Shown here in pieces: positions 27,319-34,690 of a stretch of 64,000 nucleotides of DNA; position 1 is the stretch's first letter, and every line of letters begins with the position of its first letter. Source of the stretch: Neolewinella aquimaris (GTDB lineage Bacteria; Bacteroidota; Bacteroidia; Chitinophagales; Saprospiraceae); the NCBI RefSeq assembly GCF_014197245.1, contig NZ_JACIFF010000006.1:288973-352972 (forward strand), given 5' to 3'. A program made the position numbers and the translations under genes. The notes below the pieces were generated by a model. It made no database searches. It saw only the letters and a program-made list of their open reading frames with translations, and was not told the DNA's origin.

Positions 27319-27375
27319 ATTGACAAGAATTTTATTAGGAGAAGTGCTCGAGTGGTTGAAGAGGTACGCCTGGAA
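27319..27375. repeat. 57-bp direct repeat, left copy (5' flank and 5' half of tRNA-Ser)
   Basis: Identical over 57 bases to 27478-27534. It comprises 19 bases of upstream flank (ATTGACAAGAATTTTATTA) and the first 38 bases of the tRNA-Ser gene, ending just after the anticodon GGA plus one A. The repeat period is 159 bases. Confidence 0.95.
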
Positions 27376-27440
27376 CTCAGAGGAGGAACGACGATCAGCC
27401 GCAGGCTAACGCGTTTATACGGTAACCCCCCTCAACTCAC
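27338..27440 (+). pseudogene. tRNA-Ser(GGA) pseudogene or remnant
   Basis: The 5' half is identical to the intact tRNA. After the anticodon the sequence departs for about 35 bases, then GCGTTTATACGGTAACCCCC resembles the variable arm of the intact gene (17 of 20 bases). No matching T-arm or acceptor 3' strand (CTTCTCC) follows, so a normal cloverleaf cannot form. The right boundary is approximate. Confidence 0.6.
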
Positions 27441-27477
27441 CACAACTCCCGGCTTTCATCAATGGATGACGGCCGTC

Positions 27478-27534
27478 ATTGACAAGAATTTTATTAGGAG
27501 AAGTGCTCGAGTGGTTGAAGAGGTACGCCTGGAA
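27478..27534. repeat. 57-bp direct repeat, right copy
   Basis: Second copy of the repeat, leading into the intact tRNA-Ser. The match stops one base after GGAA, where the left copy has C and this copy has A. Confidence 0.95.
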
Positions 27535-27584
27535 AGCGTATATACGGTATCCCCGTATCGAGGGTTCGAATCCCTTCTTCTCCG
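27497..27584 (+). tRNA. tRNA-Ser(GGA)
   Basis: Acceptor strands GGAGAAG and CTTCTCC pair fully. The D arm is CTCGAGTGGTTGAAGAG. The anticodon arm is TACGC-CTGGAAA-GCGTA with anticodon GGA, reading UCC and UCU. The long variable arm (around TATACGGTATCCCCGTATC) is typical of class II tRNAs, and the T loop is TTCGAAT. Discriminator base G at 27584; CCA is not encoded. It lies 77 bases before the ExbB gene. Confidence 0.95.
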
Positions 27585-27661
27585 CAGTACCTCACGCCAG
27601 GATGCGTGTCGTCATCATCTTATTATTACGCAAACAATTTCGTCAAACCTCAAATACGGCT

Positions 27662-28384
27662 ATGCGACATCTATTTAAACCACTGGCGGTTCTTTCGCTG
27701 GTAGCCTTCTCCGCAGCGGACCTGGCAGCACAAGAATCCGAAGGCTTTCAGGTTCTGAAGAAAAACTTCATCGATGGGGACTGGCGCTTCATGGCGATCG
27801 TACTCATCTGTCTGATCCTCGGTCTTGCGTTCTGTATTGAGCGGATCATCACCCTCAACCTCGCTTCCACCAACACCGACAAACTGCTATCCCGTATTGG
27901 CGAACGCCTCGAAGCAGGCGACGTAGAGGGAGCGAAGGAAGTCGCGAAGTCTACCCCCGGCCCCACCGCCAGCGTACTGTACGAAGGACTTCGTCACAGC
28001 GCCGAAGGTCCTGATGCCGTCGAAAAGGCCATCGTGAGCTACGGCTCGGTACAGATGGGCCTGCTGGAACGCGGCCTCGTGTGGATCGCGCTCTTCATCG
28101 CCATTGCTCCCATGCTTGGATTTATGGGTACGGTAATCGGTATGATCCAGGCCTTTAACCGCATCGAGACGGTAGGTGACCTGAGCCCCGCAGTTGTTGC
28201 CGGTGGTATTAAGGTAGCCCTGCTGACTACGGTATTCGGACTGGTTGTCGCCATTATCCTGCAGATCCTGTACAACTACATCGTCAACAAGATCGACGGT
28301 ATCGTTAACAAGATGGAGGACGCCACTATCGCACTGGTCGACATTATGGCCACCAACAATACCTTCACCCGTCCCCGGCTTTAA
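27662..28384 (+). CDS. exbB: MotA/TolQ/ExbB proton-channel family protein
   Basis: Inner-membrane stator subunit using proton flow to energise outer-membrane transport or motility-like work. Start MRHLFKPLAVLS at 27662 gives 240 residues with a signal-like N-terminus ending SAADLAAQ, as in many Bacteroidota ExbB proteins. Helices are near MAIVLICLILGLAFCIERI, IALFIAIAPMLGFMGTVIGMIQAF (the conserved TolQ signature) and VALLTTVFGLVVAIILQILYN. First gene of a four-gene operon with two ExbD proteins. Confidence 0.9.
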   Translation: MRHLFKPLAVLSLVAFSAADLAAQESEGFQVLKKNFIDGDWRFMAIVLICLILGLAFCIERIITLNLASTNTDKLLSRIGERLEAGDVEGAKEVAKSTPGPTASVLYEGLRHSAEGPDAVEKAIVSYGSVQMGLLERGLVWIALFIAIAPMLGFMGTVIGMIQAFNRIETVGDLSPAVVAGGIKVALLTTVFGLVVAIILQILYNYIVNKIDGIVNKMEDATIALVDIMATNNTFTRPRL

Positions 28385-28411
28385 TCGGTCGCTCGCAAAA
28401 TCCAATCAATT

Positions 28412-28918
28412 ATGTATTCATTTTTGAACAAGTACGGCCAAGCGATGGCCTTCGGGATTGGAGTGCTGATCACCGTTATCTTCCTGGCCGCGATCTTCTC
28501 GGCCGACGCCACTACCCGGGAACTGCTCCTGCAGAACGATAAATCACCCGAAGCCTACGACACCAGCATCTTCGACTTCGGCATCTACGTGTCGCTGTTG
28601 TTGACCGGCCTGGCTTTCGTGGTAGCGCTGATCTTCGGCATCACCCAAATGGCCAGTAACCCCAAGGGTTCGCTCAAGGGAATCGCCGGACTCATCGGTC
28701 TGGTACTCATCATGTTCATCGGTTATTCCATGGGCAACGGAGAACCAACCGACCCCGAGATCCTCAACGCCATCAACAAGTTCGAAACTTCTCAGGAAGC
28801 CACCATTACTCCCGGTAACCTGAAGTTCATCAGTGGGTCAATCCTCACCGCGCTCATCATGCTCGGCCTGGCCTTCCTGACGCTTATAGTGTTCGGCATT
28901 CGCGGTATCTTTAAGTAA
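28412..28918 (+). CDS. Four-helix membrane protein encoded inside the ExbB/ExbD operon
   Basis: A 168-residue integral membrane protein with hydrophobic segments at about 10-30, 52-76, 84-102 and 140-165, and a soluble loop between the third and fourth. I do not know a named family. It stands 27 bases after exbB and 22 bases before the first exbD, so it probably belongs to the same complex, possibly as an accessory subunit of the proton channel. Function is inferred from position only. Confidence 0.75.
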   Translation: MYSFLNKYGQAMAFGIGVLITVIFLAAIFSADATTRELLLQNDKSPEAYDTSIFDFGIYVSLLLTGLAFVVALIFGITQMASNPKGSLKGIAGLIGLVLIMFIGYSMGNGEPTDPEILNAINKFETSQEATITPGNLKFISGSILTALIMLGLAFLTLIVFGIRGIFK

Positions 28919-28940
28919 CATTTACAAACCGACTACGACC

Positions 28941-29498
28941 ATGGCAAAGACCAAAACGAGAGACCGGATGAATAACGAGATCAATGCAGGCTCGATGGCG
29001 GATATCGCCTTCCTCCTGTTGATCTTCTTCCTGGTCACGACCACTATTGCTGAAGACAAGGGTATCCTCGTGAAGTTGCCACCCTGGTCCGACGAAGAAC
29101 CCGACATCACGCGGCTCAAGGAGCGCAACGTATTCTCCGTACTCGTTAACGCACAGAACCAGCTGCTCGTCCGCGAGGAGCCGGCCCGCATTGGCGAATT
29201 ACGCGAACGCGCCAAGGAATTCATCATGAATCCCACCAAGCGTCCCGACCTGGCTGAAGGACCCCGTAACGCCATCATCTCGCTGAAGAACGACCGCGGT
29301 ACCAACTACGATACCTACCTGGCCGTCTACAACGAGCTAAAGGGCGCTTACGACGAACTCTGGGACGAGTTGTCAGAACGTCGCTACGGACAGCCCTACT
29401 CCGAGGAAATGCCCTTCGCCCAGCGGAAGGCGATCCGCGACGAAATACCGATGGTACTTTCCGAAGCGGAACCCACCAACTTCGGTGAGGAGCAGTAA
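28941..29498 (+). CDS. exbD: ExbD/TolR biopolymer transport protein, first copy
   Basis: Stator partner of ExbB with one transmembrane helix and a periplasmic domain, 185 residues. The membrane segment SMADIAFLLLIFFLVTTTI contains the conserved Asp for proton movement. The periplasmic part is longer than in E. coli ExbD, with an insert rich in Arg and Glu (RIGELRERAKEFIMN) and a C-terminal acidic tail. A perfect 9-bp stem-loop lies between it and the second ExbD. Confidence 0.9.
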   Translation: MAKTKTRDRMNNEINAGSMADIAFLLLIFFLVTTTIAEDKGILVKLPPWSDEEPDITRLKERNVFSVLVNAQNQLLVREEPARIGELRERAKEFIMNPTKRPDLAEGPRNAIISLKNDRGTNYDTYLAVYNELKGAYDELWDELSERRYGQPYSEEMPFAQRKAIRDEIPMVLSEAEPTNFGEEQ

Positions 29499-29509
29499 AC
29501 CAAGATCGA

Positions 29510-29542
29510 AGGGCCGGGTAAGTGTCTCAACTGCCCGGCCCT
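29510..29542 (+). other. Stem-loop between the two exbD genes
   Basis: AGGGCCGGG pairs perfectly with CCCGGCCCT across a 15-base loop. No long T run follows, so it is a weak intrinsic terminator at best; it may set relative expression or mRNA stability of the second exbD. Confidence 0.6.
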
Positions 29543-29623
29543 CTCTATCCTGGCCGCCGCCCACCAAAATGCTCACCGGGATCATCTAGCCCCTAGCATC
29601 GAACTAAAAAATATACAGCTACT

Positions 29624-30100
29624 ATGTCCAAGTTTAGCAAGAAGCGCGGTAAGTCGTCGCCCGCCATCTCCACCGCCTCGCTGCCGGATATTATCTTCAT
29701 GTTGCTCTTCTTCTTCATGATGGTAACGGTACTCCGGGACTCCGACCTCAAATTGCAGGTCAATACCCCCGAAGCCACCCAGCTCACGAAACTCGACGAG
29801 AAATCTCTCGTCAACTACATCTACATCGGCCGTCCCACCCAACAGTACCAGTCGGTCTACGGAACGTCCCCCCGCATCCAACTGGGCGACAAGATCTCCA
29901 CCGTCGATGACATCCCCCTGTTCCTCGAGCAGCATAAGGTAAAACTGCCCGAAAACAAGCGCCCCCGCATCACCTCCTCCCTACGTGTCGACGGCGACGT
30001 GACCATGGGCATCGTACAGGACGTCAAGACCAAGCTCCGCAAGAGCAACCAGCTCAAGATCAACTACTCCGCCGGTAAGCGTGCGGGTAGCCTGGATTAA
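29624..30100 (+). CDS. exbD: ExbD/TolR biopolymer transport protein, second copy
   Basis: Second ExbD-like protein, 158 residues. The N-terminus is basic (MSKFSKKRGKSSP), and the helix ASLPDIIFMLLFFFMMVTV carries the proton-pathway Asp. The periplasmic domain has NYIYIGRP and TMGIVQDVKTKLRKSN, unlike the first copy, so the two may form a heteromeric pair. It is the last gene of the operon, followed by a strong terminator. Confidence 0.9.
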   Translation: MSKFSKKRGKSSPAISTASLPDIIFMLLFFFMMVTVLRDSDLKLQVNTPEATQLTKLDEKSLVNYIYIGRPTQQYQSVYGTSPRIQLGDKISTVDDIPLFLEQHKVKLPENKRPRITSSLRVDGDVTMGIVQDVKTKLRKSNQLKINYSAGKRAGSLD

Positions 30101-30137
30101 GCACCAGTCCAGCCTCCGCAACGCATCGGAAGTCTGA

Positions 30138-30174
30138 AAAGCCGCTTTCCCGGATGGGGGGAGCGGCTTTTTTT
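30138..30174 (+). terminator. Rho-independent terminator of the ExbB/ExbD operon
   Basis: AAAGCCGCTTTCCC pairs with GGGGGAGCGGCTTT (two G-T pairs) across a GGATG loop and runs into TTTTTTT. Strong canonical hairpin plus T tract. Confidence 0.9.
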
Positions 30175-30268
30175 GTTGAGTGATCATCGTTACCGATATG
30201 ATAAGGGCACCAAACGGACTAGGCGCAAGATTCAGTGCCGACCGTAAAACATTCATAAGCTTAATCGA

Positions 30269-30482
30269 ATGATGAATATAACTATCGAAATAGCGAGCGT
30301 TCCAGATAGAGAAAATCTGGTGGCAGAAATATGGGCCGGTGATAAAATGATTGCTGAAATCACTCAGGAAGACGAAGTAGAAATTCAGTTTTTCGTTAAA
30401 GATGAGGGGGCAGTTTATCCTCTTCAAGAAAGAGTTGCTTCAAGAAATCAATGAAGCGGTTCATCTTCTCAAGTATGGTTAG
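30269..30482 (+). pseudogene. Small conserved Bacteroidota protein, broken by a frameshift in a G5 tract
   Basis: The first about 46 residues (IEIASVPDRENLVAEIW, then IAEITQEDEVEIQFF) resemble a small family common in Bacteroidota. The frame as read stops at 30454 after an odd tail. Removing one G from the GGGGG run near 30404 restores a helical C-terminus (FKKELLQEINEAVHLLKYG) ending at a TAG at 30480-30482, about 70 residues in all. Either a genuine one-base insertion or an assembly error. Function unknown. Confidence 0.6.
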
Positions 30483-30531
30483 TCCGCCCAATAAATAGCG
30501 CCCCGTCGTGGCGGTGCTCTTTGCGGCGGTC

Positions 30532-30563
30532 TCAAGGATGAGGCGCTCTGCGCCGACCCTGTA
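30532..30563 (-). repeat. REP-like hairpin element, copy 1
   Basis: On the minus strand: ACAGGGTC, stem GGCGC, loop AGA, stem GCGCC, then TCATCCTTGA. The outer arms AGGGT and ATCCT can also pair with one G-T pair. It is inverted relative to copy 2, 12 bases away, forming a paired unit downstream of the GH20 gene. Confidence 0.75.
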
Positions 30564-30575
30564 TCGCCCGCATCT

Positions 30576-30605
30576 CAGGGTCGCCCTAGAAGGGCTCATC
30601 CTTGG
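30576..30605 (+). repeat. REP-like hairpin element, copy 2
   Basis: CAGGGTC, stem GCCCT, loop AGA, stem AGGGC, then TCATCCTTGG. The arms match copy 1 while the stem bases have changed on both sides so pairing is kept. Confidence 0.75.
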
Positions 30606-30612
30606 CATCACC

Positions 30613-32268
30613 TTACTCGCTAGCGGTCGATTCACCTTCCACCACCGAGTCCGGCGCATAATAAATCCCTTTGCGCGACCACCGCTGCTGCAGTCGGGGT
30701 AATGCTGTTTTGAAGGCGTCGAAATCCTTGTTCTCCACCTCCGTCCACCCTACTTCGGCGTAGGCGGCGATACGCGGAAAAGCCAGGAAATGCATCTGAC
30801 CGTCGGTAGGGATCCATTCTCCCCACATTTGGCAGCCGGTGCCGATGATATTATCGTTGTACCTGGGGTCCAGATTTTCCGGAACGGGGTCGAAGGCGTA
30901 GGCTTTGGAAAGGGGAATACTGGTATAGCTATAGTCGAGGTAAGTACTGCTGTGGATCGAGTTAACGATCTCGAAACCGGACTCGGCTGCCTGGGTGGCC
31001 AGTTCCAGGTCACCCTTCCAGAAGTGAACGACGGTGGATTCCGCTAACTTTTGATCGGACTTGGTCTTTGCCGCATCCTGGTAGTCGTGAAGTTGGTGCC
31101 CCATGATCTCGTTCCAGCCCATCATCCTGCGGTCTTTGCGCTGTAAATATTGGGAGATGCCGTTCGTGAAGAAAACCTGCAATTCGGCGGGAGTGACCAG
31201 CCCGTTTTCTTGCATGTACTCTTGGACGGAGATTGAGGAGTTCCAGTGGGTGTATTTGACCTCGTCACCACCGATGTGAATAACCTCTGAAGGAAATAGC
31301 TCGATCACCTCATCAAGCACGTCCGTGAGGAACTCAATTACTTTCGGATCGCTGACGTCGTACACATCCTCACTGACCCCAAACCTGATCGGCACCTCGA
31401 TTTCCTTCTTGGCCGTACCCAACCACGGGTAGGCGGCGATGGCCGCACTCGAGTGTCCCGGCATCTCGATCTCGGGAACGACGGTGATGTGCCGCTTCTG
31501 CGCATACGCTACGATCTCTTTGATCTGCTCCTGCGTATAGAATCCCTCGTGTGGTTCCGCCGACTGGATGGGGCTTTCCCACTTTAGGGGCCCAACCTGA
31601 GAGCTTTTGCGTTTGGAACCAATCTCGGTGAGTAGTGGGTATTTCTTGATTTCGATCCTCCACCCCTGATCGTCGACCAAGTGCCAGTGAAACACGTTCA
31701 TCTTCAAGTGGGCCATTTCATCAAGCAGAAGCTTTACCTGCTCGGCCCCCTTAAAGAATCGCCCCTCATCGAGCATGAACGCCCGCCACGAAAAGCGGGG
31801 TGCGTCGTTGATGGTTAGGGCGGGGATCCGAAAGGTGGAAACGCGCTCCGGCACATCCGTACGATCGGGGAACAACTGAACCAAGCTCTGTACGCCATAA
31901 AACCAACCGGCAGCGGACGCGGCGAGAATCAGTACCCCTTTGTCTGTGATCACCAGCCGATACGCCTCCTCCGCTAGTTCTTCATCCAATTCGAAGCCGA
32001 TAATGTTACTTCCCAGCCCCGTAGCTTCAACTATGTCAACCTGGTATCCCGTTATTTCAGCAATGTAATTCTGCAGGATGACGGCCGTTTCCCTGCTTTT
32101 CGCGGAGGCGGCAATTTGGACCTGCTCATCGACCATAAAACTCCCTTCGCCAATCAGAATTTCCTGAGGGCGGGGTACAATGTCGACTGTCTGTGCCCGG
32201 AGCATGTGACAGCCAAACAGCGCCAGCGTTGTCACCAAAATTAAGAGGAAGTTTTTCTGGTGTTTCAT
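30613..32268 (-). CDS. Beta-N-acetylhexosaminidase, glycoside hydrolase family 20
   Basis: Exported enzyme releasing terminal N-acetylglucosamine or galactosamine from glycans such as chitobiose. The signal peptide (LILVTTLALFGCHMLRAQ) has both a possible lipobox Cys and a signal peptidase I site. The GH20b N-terminal domain (IVPRPQEIL) precedes the barrel, with FHWHLVDDQGWRIEIKKYP, PEIEMPGHSSAAIAAYP and the catalytic Asp-Glu pair HIGGDEV at residues 331-337. 551 residues. REP-like hairpins lie beyond both ends. A minus-strand promoter box is at 32355-32362. Confidence 0.95.
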   Translation of the reverse strand: MKHQKNFLLILVTTLALFGCHMLRAQTVDIVPRPQEILIGEGSFMVDEQVQIAASAKSRETAVILQNYIAEITGYQVDIVEATGLGSNIIGFELDEELAEEAYRLVITDKGVLILAASAAGWFYGVQSLVQLFPDRTDVPERVSTFRIPALTINDAPRFSWRAFMLDEGRFFKGAEQVKLLLDEMAHLKMNVFHWHLVDDQGWRIEIKKYPLLTEIGSKRKSSQVGPLKWESPIQSAEPHEGFYTQEQIKEIVAYAQKRHITVVPEIEMPGHSSAAIAAYPWLGTAKKEIEVPIRFGVSEDVYDVSDPKVIEFLTDVLDEVIELFPSEVIHIGGDEVKYTHWNSSISVQEYMQENGLVTPAELQVFFTNGISQYLQRKDRRMMGWNEIMGHQLHDYQDAAKTKSDQKLAESTVVHFWKGDLELATQAAESGFEIVNSIHSSTYLDYSYTSIPLSKAYAFDPVPENLDPRYNDNIIGTGCQMWGEWIPTDGQMHFLAFPRIAAYAEVGWTEVENKDFDAFKTALPRLQQRWSRKGIYYAPDSVVEGESTASE

Positions 32269-32354
32269 GCGCGTTGTTGTGGTTTCAGCGGTCTTCCGCT
32301 TGACGGTGACTTTCTATGACCCGTGTCGTCTGTCCCTAAGAAAAGGAAGGTACG

Positions 32355-32362
32355 CAAACGTA
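32355..32362 (-). promoter_or_regulatory. -7 promoter box for GH20
   Basis: Minus strand TACGTTTG, exact TAnnTTTG, about 86 bases upstream of the ATG at 32268, giving a longer leader than most genes here. Confidence 0.5.
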
Positions 32363-32390
32363 GTATTTACGCGCTGGAGAGTCCGGCGGT

Positions 32391-32422
32391 ACAGGGTCGG
32401 CCCGGAGGGCCTCGTCCTTGAT
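32391..32422 (+). repeat. REP-like hairpin element, copy 3
   Basis: ACAGGGTC, stem GGCCC, loop GGA, stem GGGCC, then TCGTCCTTGA. Stem and outer arms again covary with copies 1 and 2. It lies next to the terminator of the MFS gene and upstream of GH20. Confidence 0.75.
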
Positions 32423-32463
32423 CAAAAAAAATGCCCACCCCAAAAGCATTGGAGTAGGCATTT
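32423..32463 (-). terminator. Rho-independent terminator of the MFS transporter
   Basis: Read on the minus strand, AAATGCC and GGCATTT pair, extended by CTAC/GGGG-type partial pairing across a loop, and the 3' side ends in a run of seven or more T. It follows the MFS stop by about 43 bases. Confidence 0.7.
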
Positions 32464-32505
32464 CCATTGCACCTGCGGACCCGCCACAGCTGCCTTATGC
32501 AGAAA

Positions 32506-33816
32506 CTACCGGGCGGAGCCGGGAGTAGACATGGCATCCGGATTGAGGATGGCCTCGTCCGCATGCACCTTCGGGCGGTTCTTCATGTAGATGTAGAGGC
32601 CGGCAAATAGGACGATGAGGATGATGGGGAACCACATCATGGTGGATAGGGTAGCCTGTCCCGCGATGATGTCCGCTTCGGGTCCAGTAGCACCCGCAAC
32701 TTCGGCGGTGGCCTTGGCGTCGTCGAGCCAGCCTCCGATGATTGGGTTCCAAATTACAAGGGCGAGCATGCCGGCACCGCCCACCAGCGACATGCCGAGG
32801 GCACCCGTCTGGGGAATGTACTCTCCGACAAATCCGATCATGGTGGGCCAGAAGTAGCAGATGCCGAGGGCAAAAACGATGGCGCCGAAGTACACCGACC
32901 CGCCGGTTAGTGTGCTCAGGAGGTAAATGCCAATGGTCGACAGTACCGCGCTAATGAGCAGTACTCCCGTAGGATTAAGGTTGTGCACGATCGGTCCGGC
33001 GAAGAAGCGACCGACGGCCATCAGTCCCGTAACCAATGCCAGCACGATCATCGGACTGGCACCGCTGGCGCCCAGGATCTTCTCGACCCACTGAGTCGTA
33101 CTGAATTCGGTGGTGGCCGTAAGGGTCATACAGACCACGATGAACAGGAAGAGGGGACTGGCAAGGCTGCGGATGTTTTCCCGCGTGTCGTTGCTGATGG
33201 CGCTCGCCTTCGGGAACTCCTGTCCGAAAATCAGGACCGCGTAAATGATGGTAGGGATAAACATCGTAGCGATGAGCCCCTGCCAGCCAAGGGCCTCGCC
33301 GAAGAAGCGGGCAACCAGCGAGCCGATGACGATGCCACCGGGGAACCAGACGTGAAAGCGGTTGAGCATCTGCGTCTTTTTCTCCGGGTACATGTCCGCC
33401 ACCATCGGGTTGCAGGCTGCTTCCACCGATCCGTTTGCGAAGCCAATGAAAAAGGTTGAGATCATGAGACCCCAGAAGCCGCTCAGGGGGCCGATGTCGC
33501 CGGCGTAAATGGTCAGGATCAGACCGAGGAGGTGGCACACGAAGGCCGTCCACATCATATTCCGGGGACCGATATTATTGTAGAGGAGTCCGCCGATGAC
33601 CATCGCGATGGGGAATCCGAGGAAGGCCATGCTGTTTACCCAGCCGAGTTGGGGGCCGGTGAGCTCGAAGGTCGTACCGAGTTCGGTGAGGATGCCGGCC
33701 CGAATGGCGAAGGTCATGGAAGTAACCACCAGCGAGACACAGGCGGCAAGAAAGAGCCGGTCGCGGTTGGCGGGAATACCGGAAACGCTACCGGCGGAAG
33801 GTGAATCAACAAGCAT
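32506..33816 (-). CDS. MFS transporter, sugar-type
   Basis: Twelve-helix major facilitator permease of 436 residues. Visible helices include GWVNSMAFLGFPIAMVIGG, GLMISTFFIGFANGSVEAA, FHVWFPGGIVIGSLVARFFG and MVLALVTGLMAVGRFFAGP. The NRFHVWFPGG and GNP-type motifs recall FucP-like or glucose/galactose MFS proteins. It is 31 bases after the DUF1080 gene on the same strand, so uptake of a sugar processed by DUF1080 or GH20 is plausible, but the substrate is not shown. Confidence 0.85.
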   Translation of the reverse strand: MLVDSPSAGSVSGIPANRDRLFLAACVSLVVTSMTFAIRAGILTELGTTFELTGPQLGWVNSMAFLGFPIAMVIGGLLYNNIGPRNMMWTAFVCHLLGLILTIYAGDIGPLSGFWGLMISTFFIGFANGSVEAACNPMVADMYPEKKTQMLNRFHVWFPGGIVIGSLVARFFGEALGWQGLIATMFIPTIIYAVLIFGQEFPKASAISNDTRENIRSLASPLFLFIVVCMTLTATTEFSTTQWVEKILGASGASPMIVLALVTGLMAVGRFFAGPIVHNLNPTGVLLISAVLSTIGIYLLSTLTGGSVYFGAIVFALGICYFWPTMIGFVGEYIPQTGALGMSLVGGAGMLALVIWNPIIGGWLDDAKATAEVAGATGPEADIIAGQATLSTMMWFPIILIVLFAGLYIYMKNRPKVHADEAILNPDAMSTPGSAR

Positions 33817-33847
33817 GATCTAAAATATTTGGTGCAGTGAGGTAAGT

Positions 33848-34627
33848 CTACTTCGAGCTGAGCTCGCGGATGCGGATGTTGCGGAACCAAACGGGGTCGC
33901 CGTGGTCCTGCAGGCTGATCTTTCCGGAGGTGGAAGATCCGAAGGTAGGATAGTCTTTAAATTTGGACTCGGCGATCATCGCTTTCCAGGGCTCGCCCTC
34001 ACCGGTGTAGGTGACGATCCGCTCTCCGTTCTGCCAGTGCTCGACGTAGCCGTCCTTCACGACCAGGCGGATGGAGTTCCACTCGCCGGCCGGCTTCACG
34101 TTCTCGGGTTCGCCGGTGATCATATCGTAGAGGTCGCCCGCGCGGTGGGTCACGATCTCAGCGTCGGGGTGGCAAGAGTTGTCGAGGATCTGCATTTCGG
34201 GACCGGACAGCCAGGGGTAGGGGAGGGTGTCGTGCTCGATGACGTTGTAAATGATGCCACTGTTGCCGCACTCGCCGATCTTCCAGTCGAGTTCGAATTC
34301 GTAATTATCGTAGCTTTCGTTGGTGACAAGGTCGCCGCCGCCTACGACGCCGTGCTCACCCTTATTGGATGCGTCGAGGTACAATGCGCCTTCGTCGTCG
34401 ACCTTCCAGGCGGCTCCCGGGGCGTCCTTGCCGTAGGTGTGCCAGTTGTCGCCGATGTCGCCCGCGAGCAGGTCGGTCCATTCGCCGCTGCCCTCGATCA
34501 TGGGTTCTCCGGCGGAAGTCATCACCTCTTCCGGGGTGGCCATATCGTCGGCCCTGGTGGCTTCGCCGCCTCCGCAAGAAAGCAGAAGAACAGGCAGGAA
34601 GAGTAAGGTTAAATAGCGGTACTGCAT
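33848..34627 (-). CDS. DUF1080 (3-keto-disaccharide hydrolase domain) lipoprotein
   Basis: Secreted lipoprotein of 259 residues: the signal LLFLPVLLLSCGGG gives the lipid-anchor Cys. The body is a concanavalin-like beta-sandwich with family motifs YDNYEFELDWKIGECGNSGI, GPEMQILDNSCHPDA and PAGEWNSIRLVVKDG. Family members hydrolyse 3-keto-glucosides or bind sugars. Start MQYRYLTLLF at 34627 is chosen as it begins the signal peptide. It leads into the MFS gene. Confidence 0.9.
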   Translation of the reverse strand: MQYRYLTLLFLPVLLLSCGGGEATRADDMATPEEVMTSAGEPMIEGSGEWTDLLAGDIGDNWHTYGKDAPGAAWKVDDEGALYLDASNKGEHGVVGGGDLVTNESYDNYEFELDWKIGECGNSGIIYNVIEHDTLPYPWLSGPEMQILDNSCHPDAEIVTHRAGDLYDMITGEPENVKPAGEWNSIRLVVKDGYVEHWQNGERIVTYTGEGEPWKAMIAESKFKDYPTFGSSTSGKISLQDHGDPVWFRNIRIRELSSK

Positions 34628-34690
34628 TGATGGTGGTTTTGCTGTGGTAAGGTAAGGCGTGCACTGCAAAATGTGAAACGTCATTCCCCG

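Noticed and set aside
27338..27440. Intron-containing tRNA
   Set aside because: No T-arm or 3' acceptor strand follows, and a 34-base insertion is far too small for a group I intron. Decay is simpler.
27304..27678. Open frames running through the tRNA-Ser region and into the ExbB gene
   Set aside because: They translate tRNA sequence and repeats; the true ExbB start at 27662 gives a signal-like N-terminus.
32975..33553. Arg/Pro-rich open frames overlapping the MFS transporter and other GC-rich genes
   Set aside because: They are frame-shadows of GC-rich coding sequence with no family signature.
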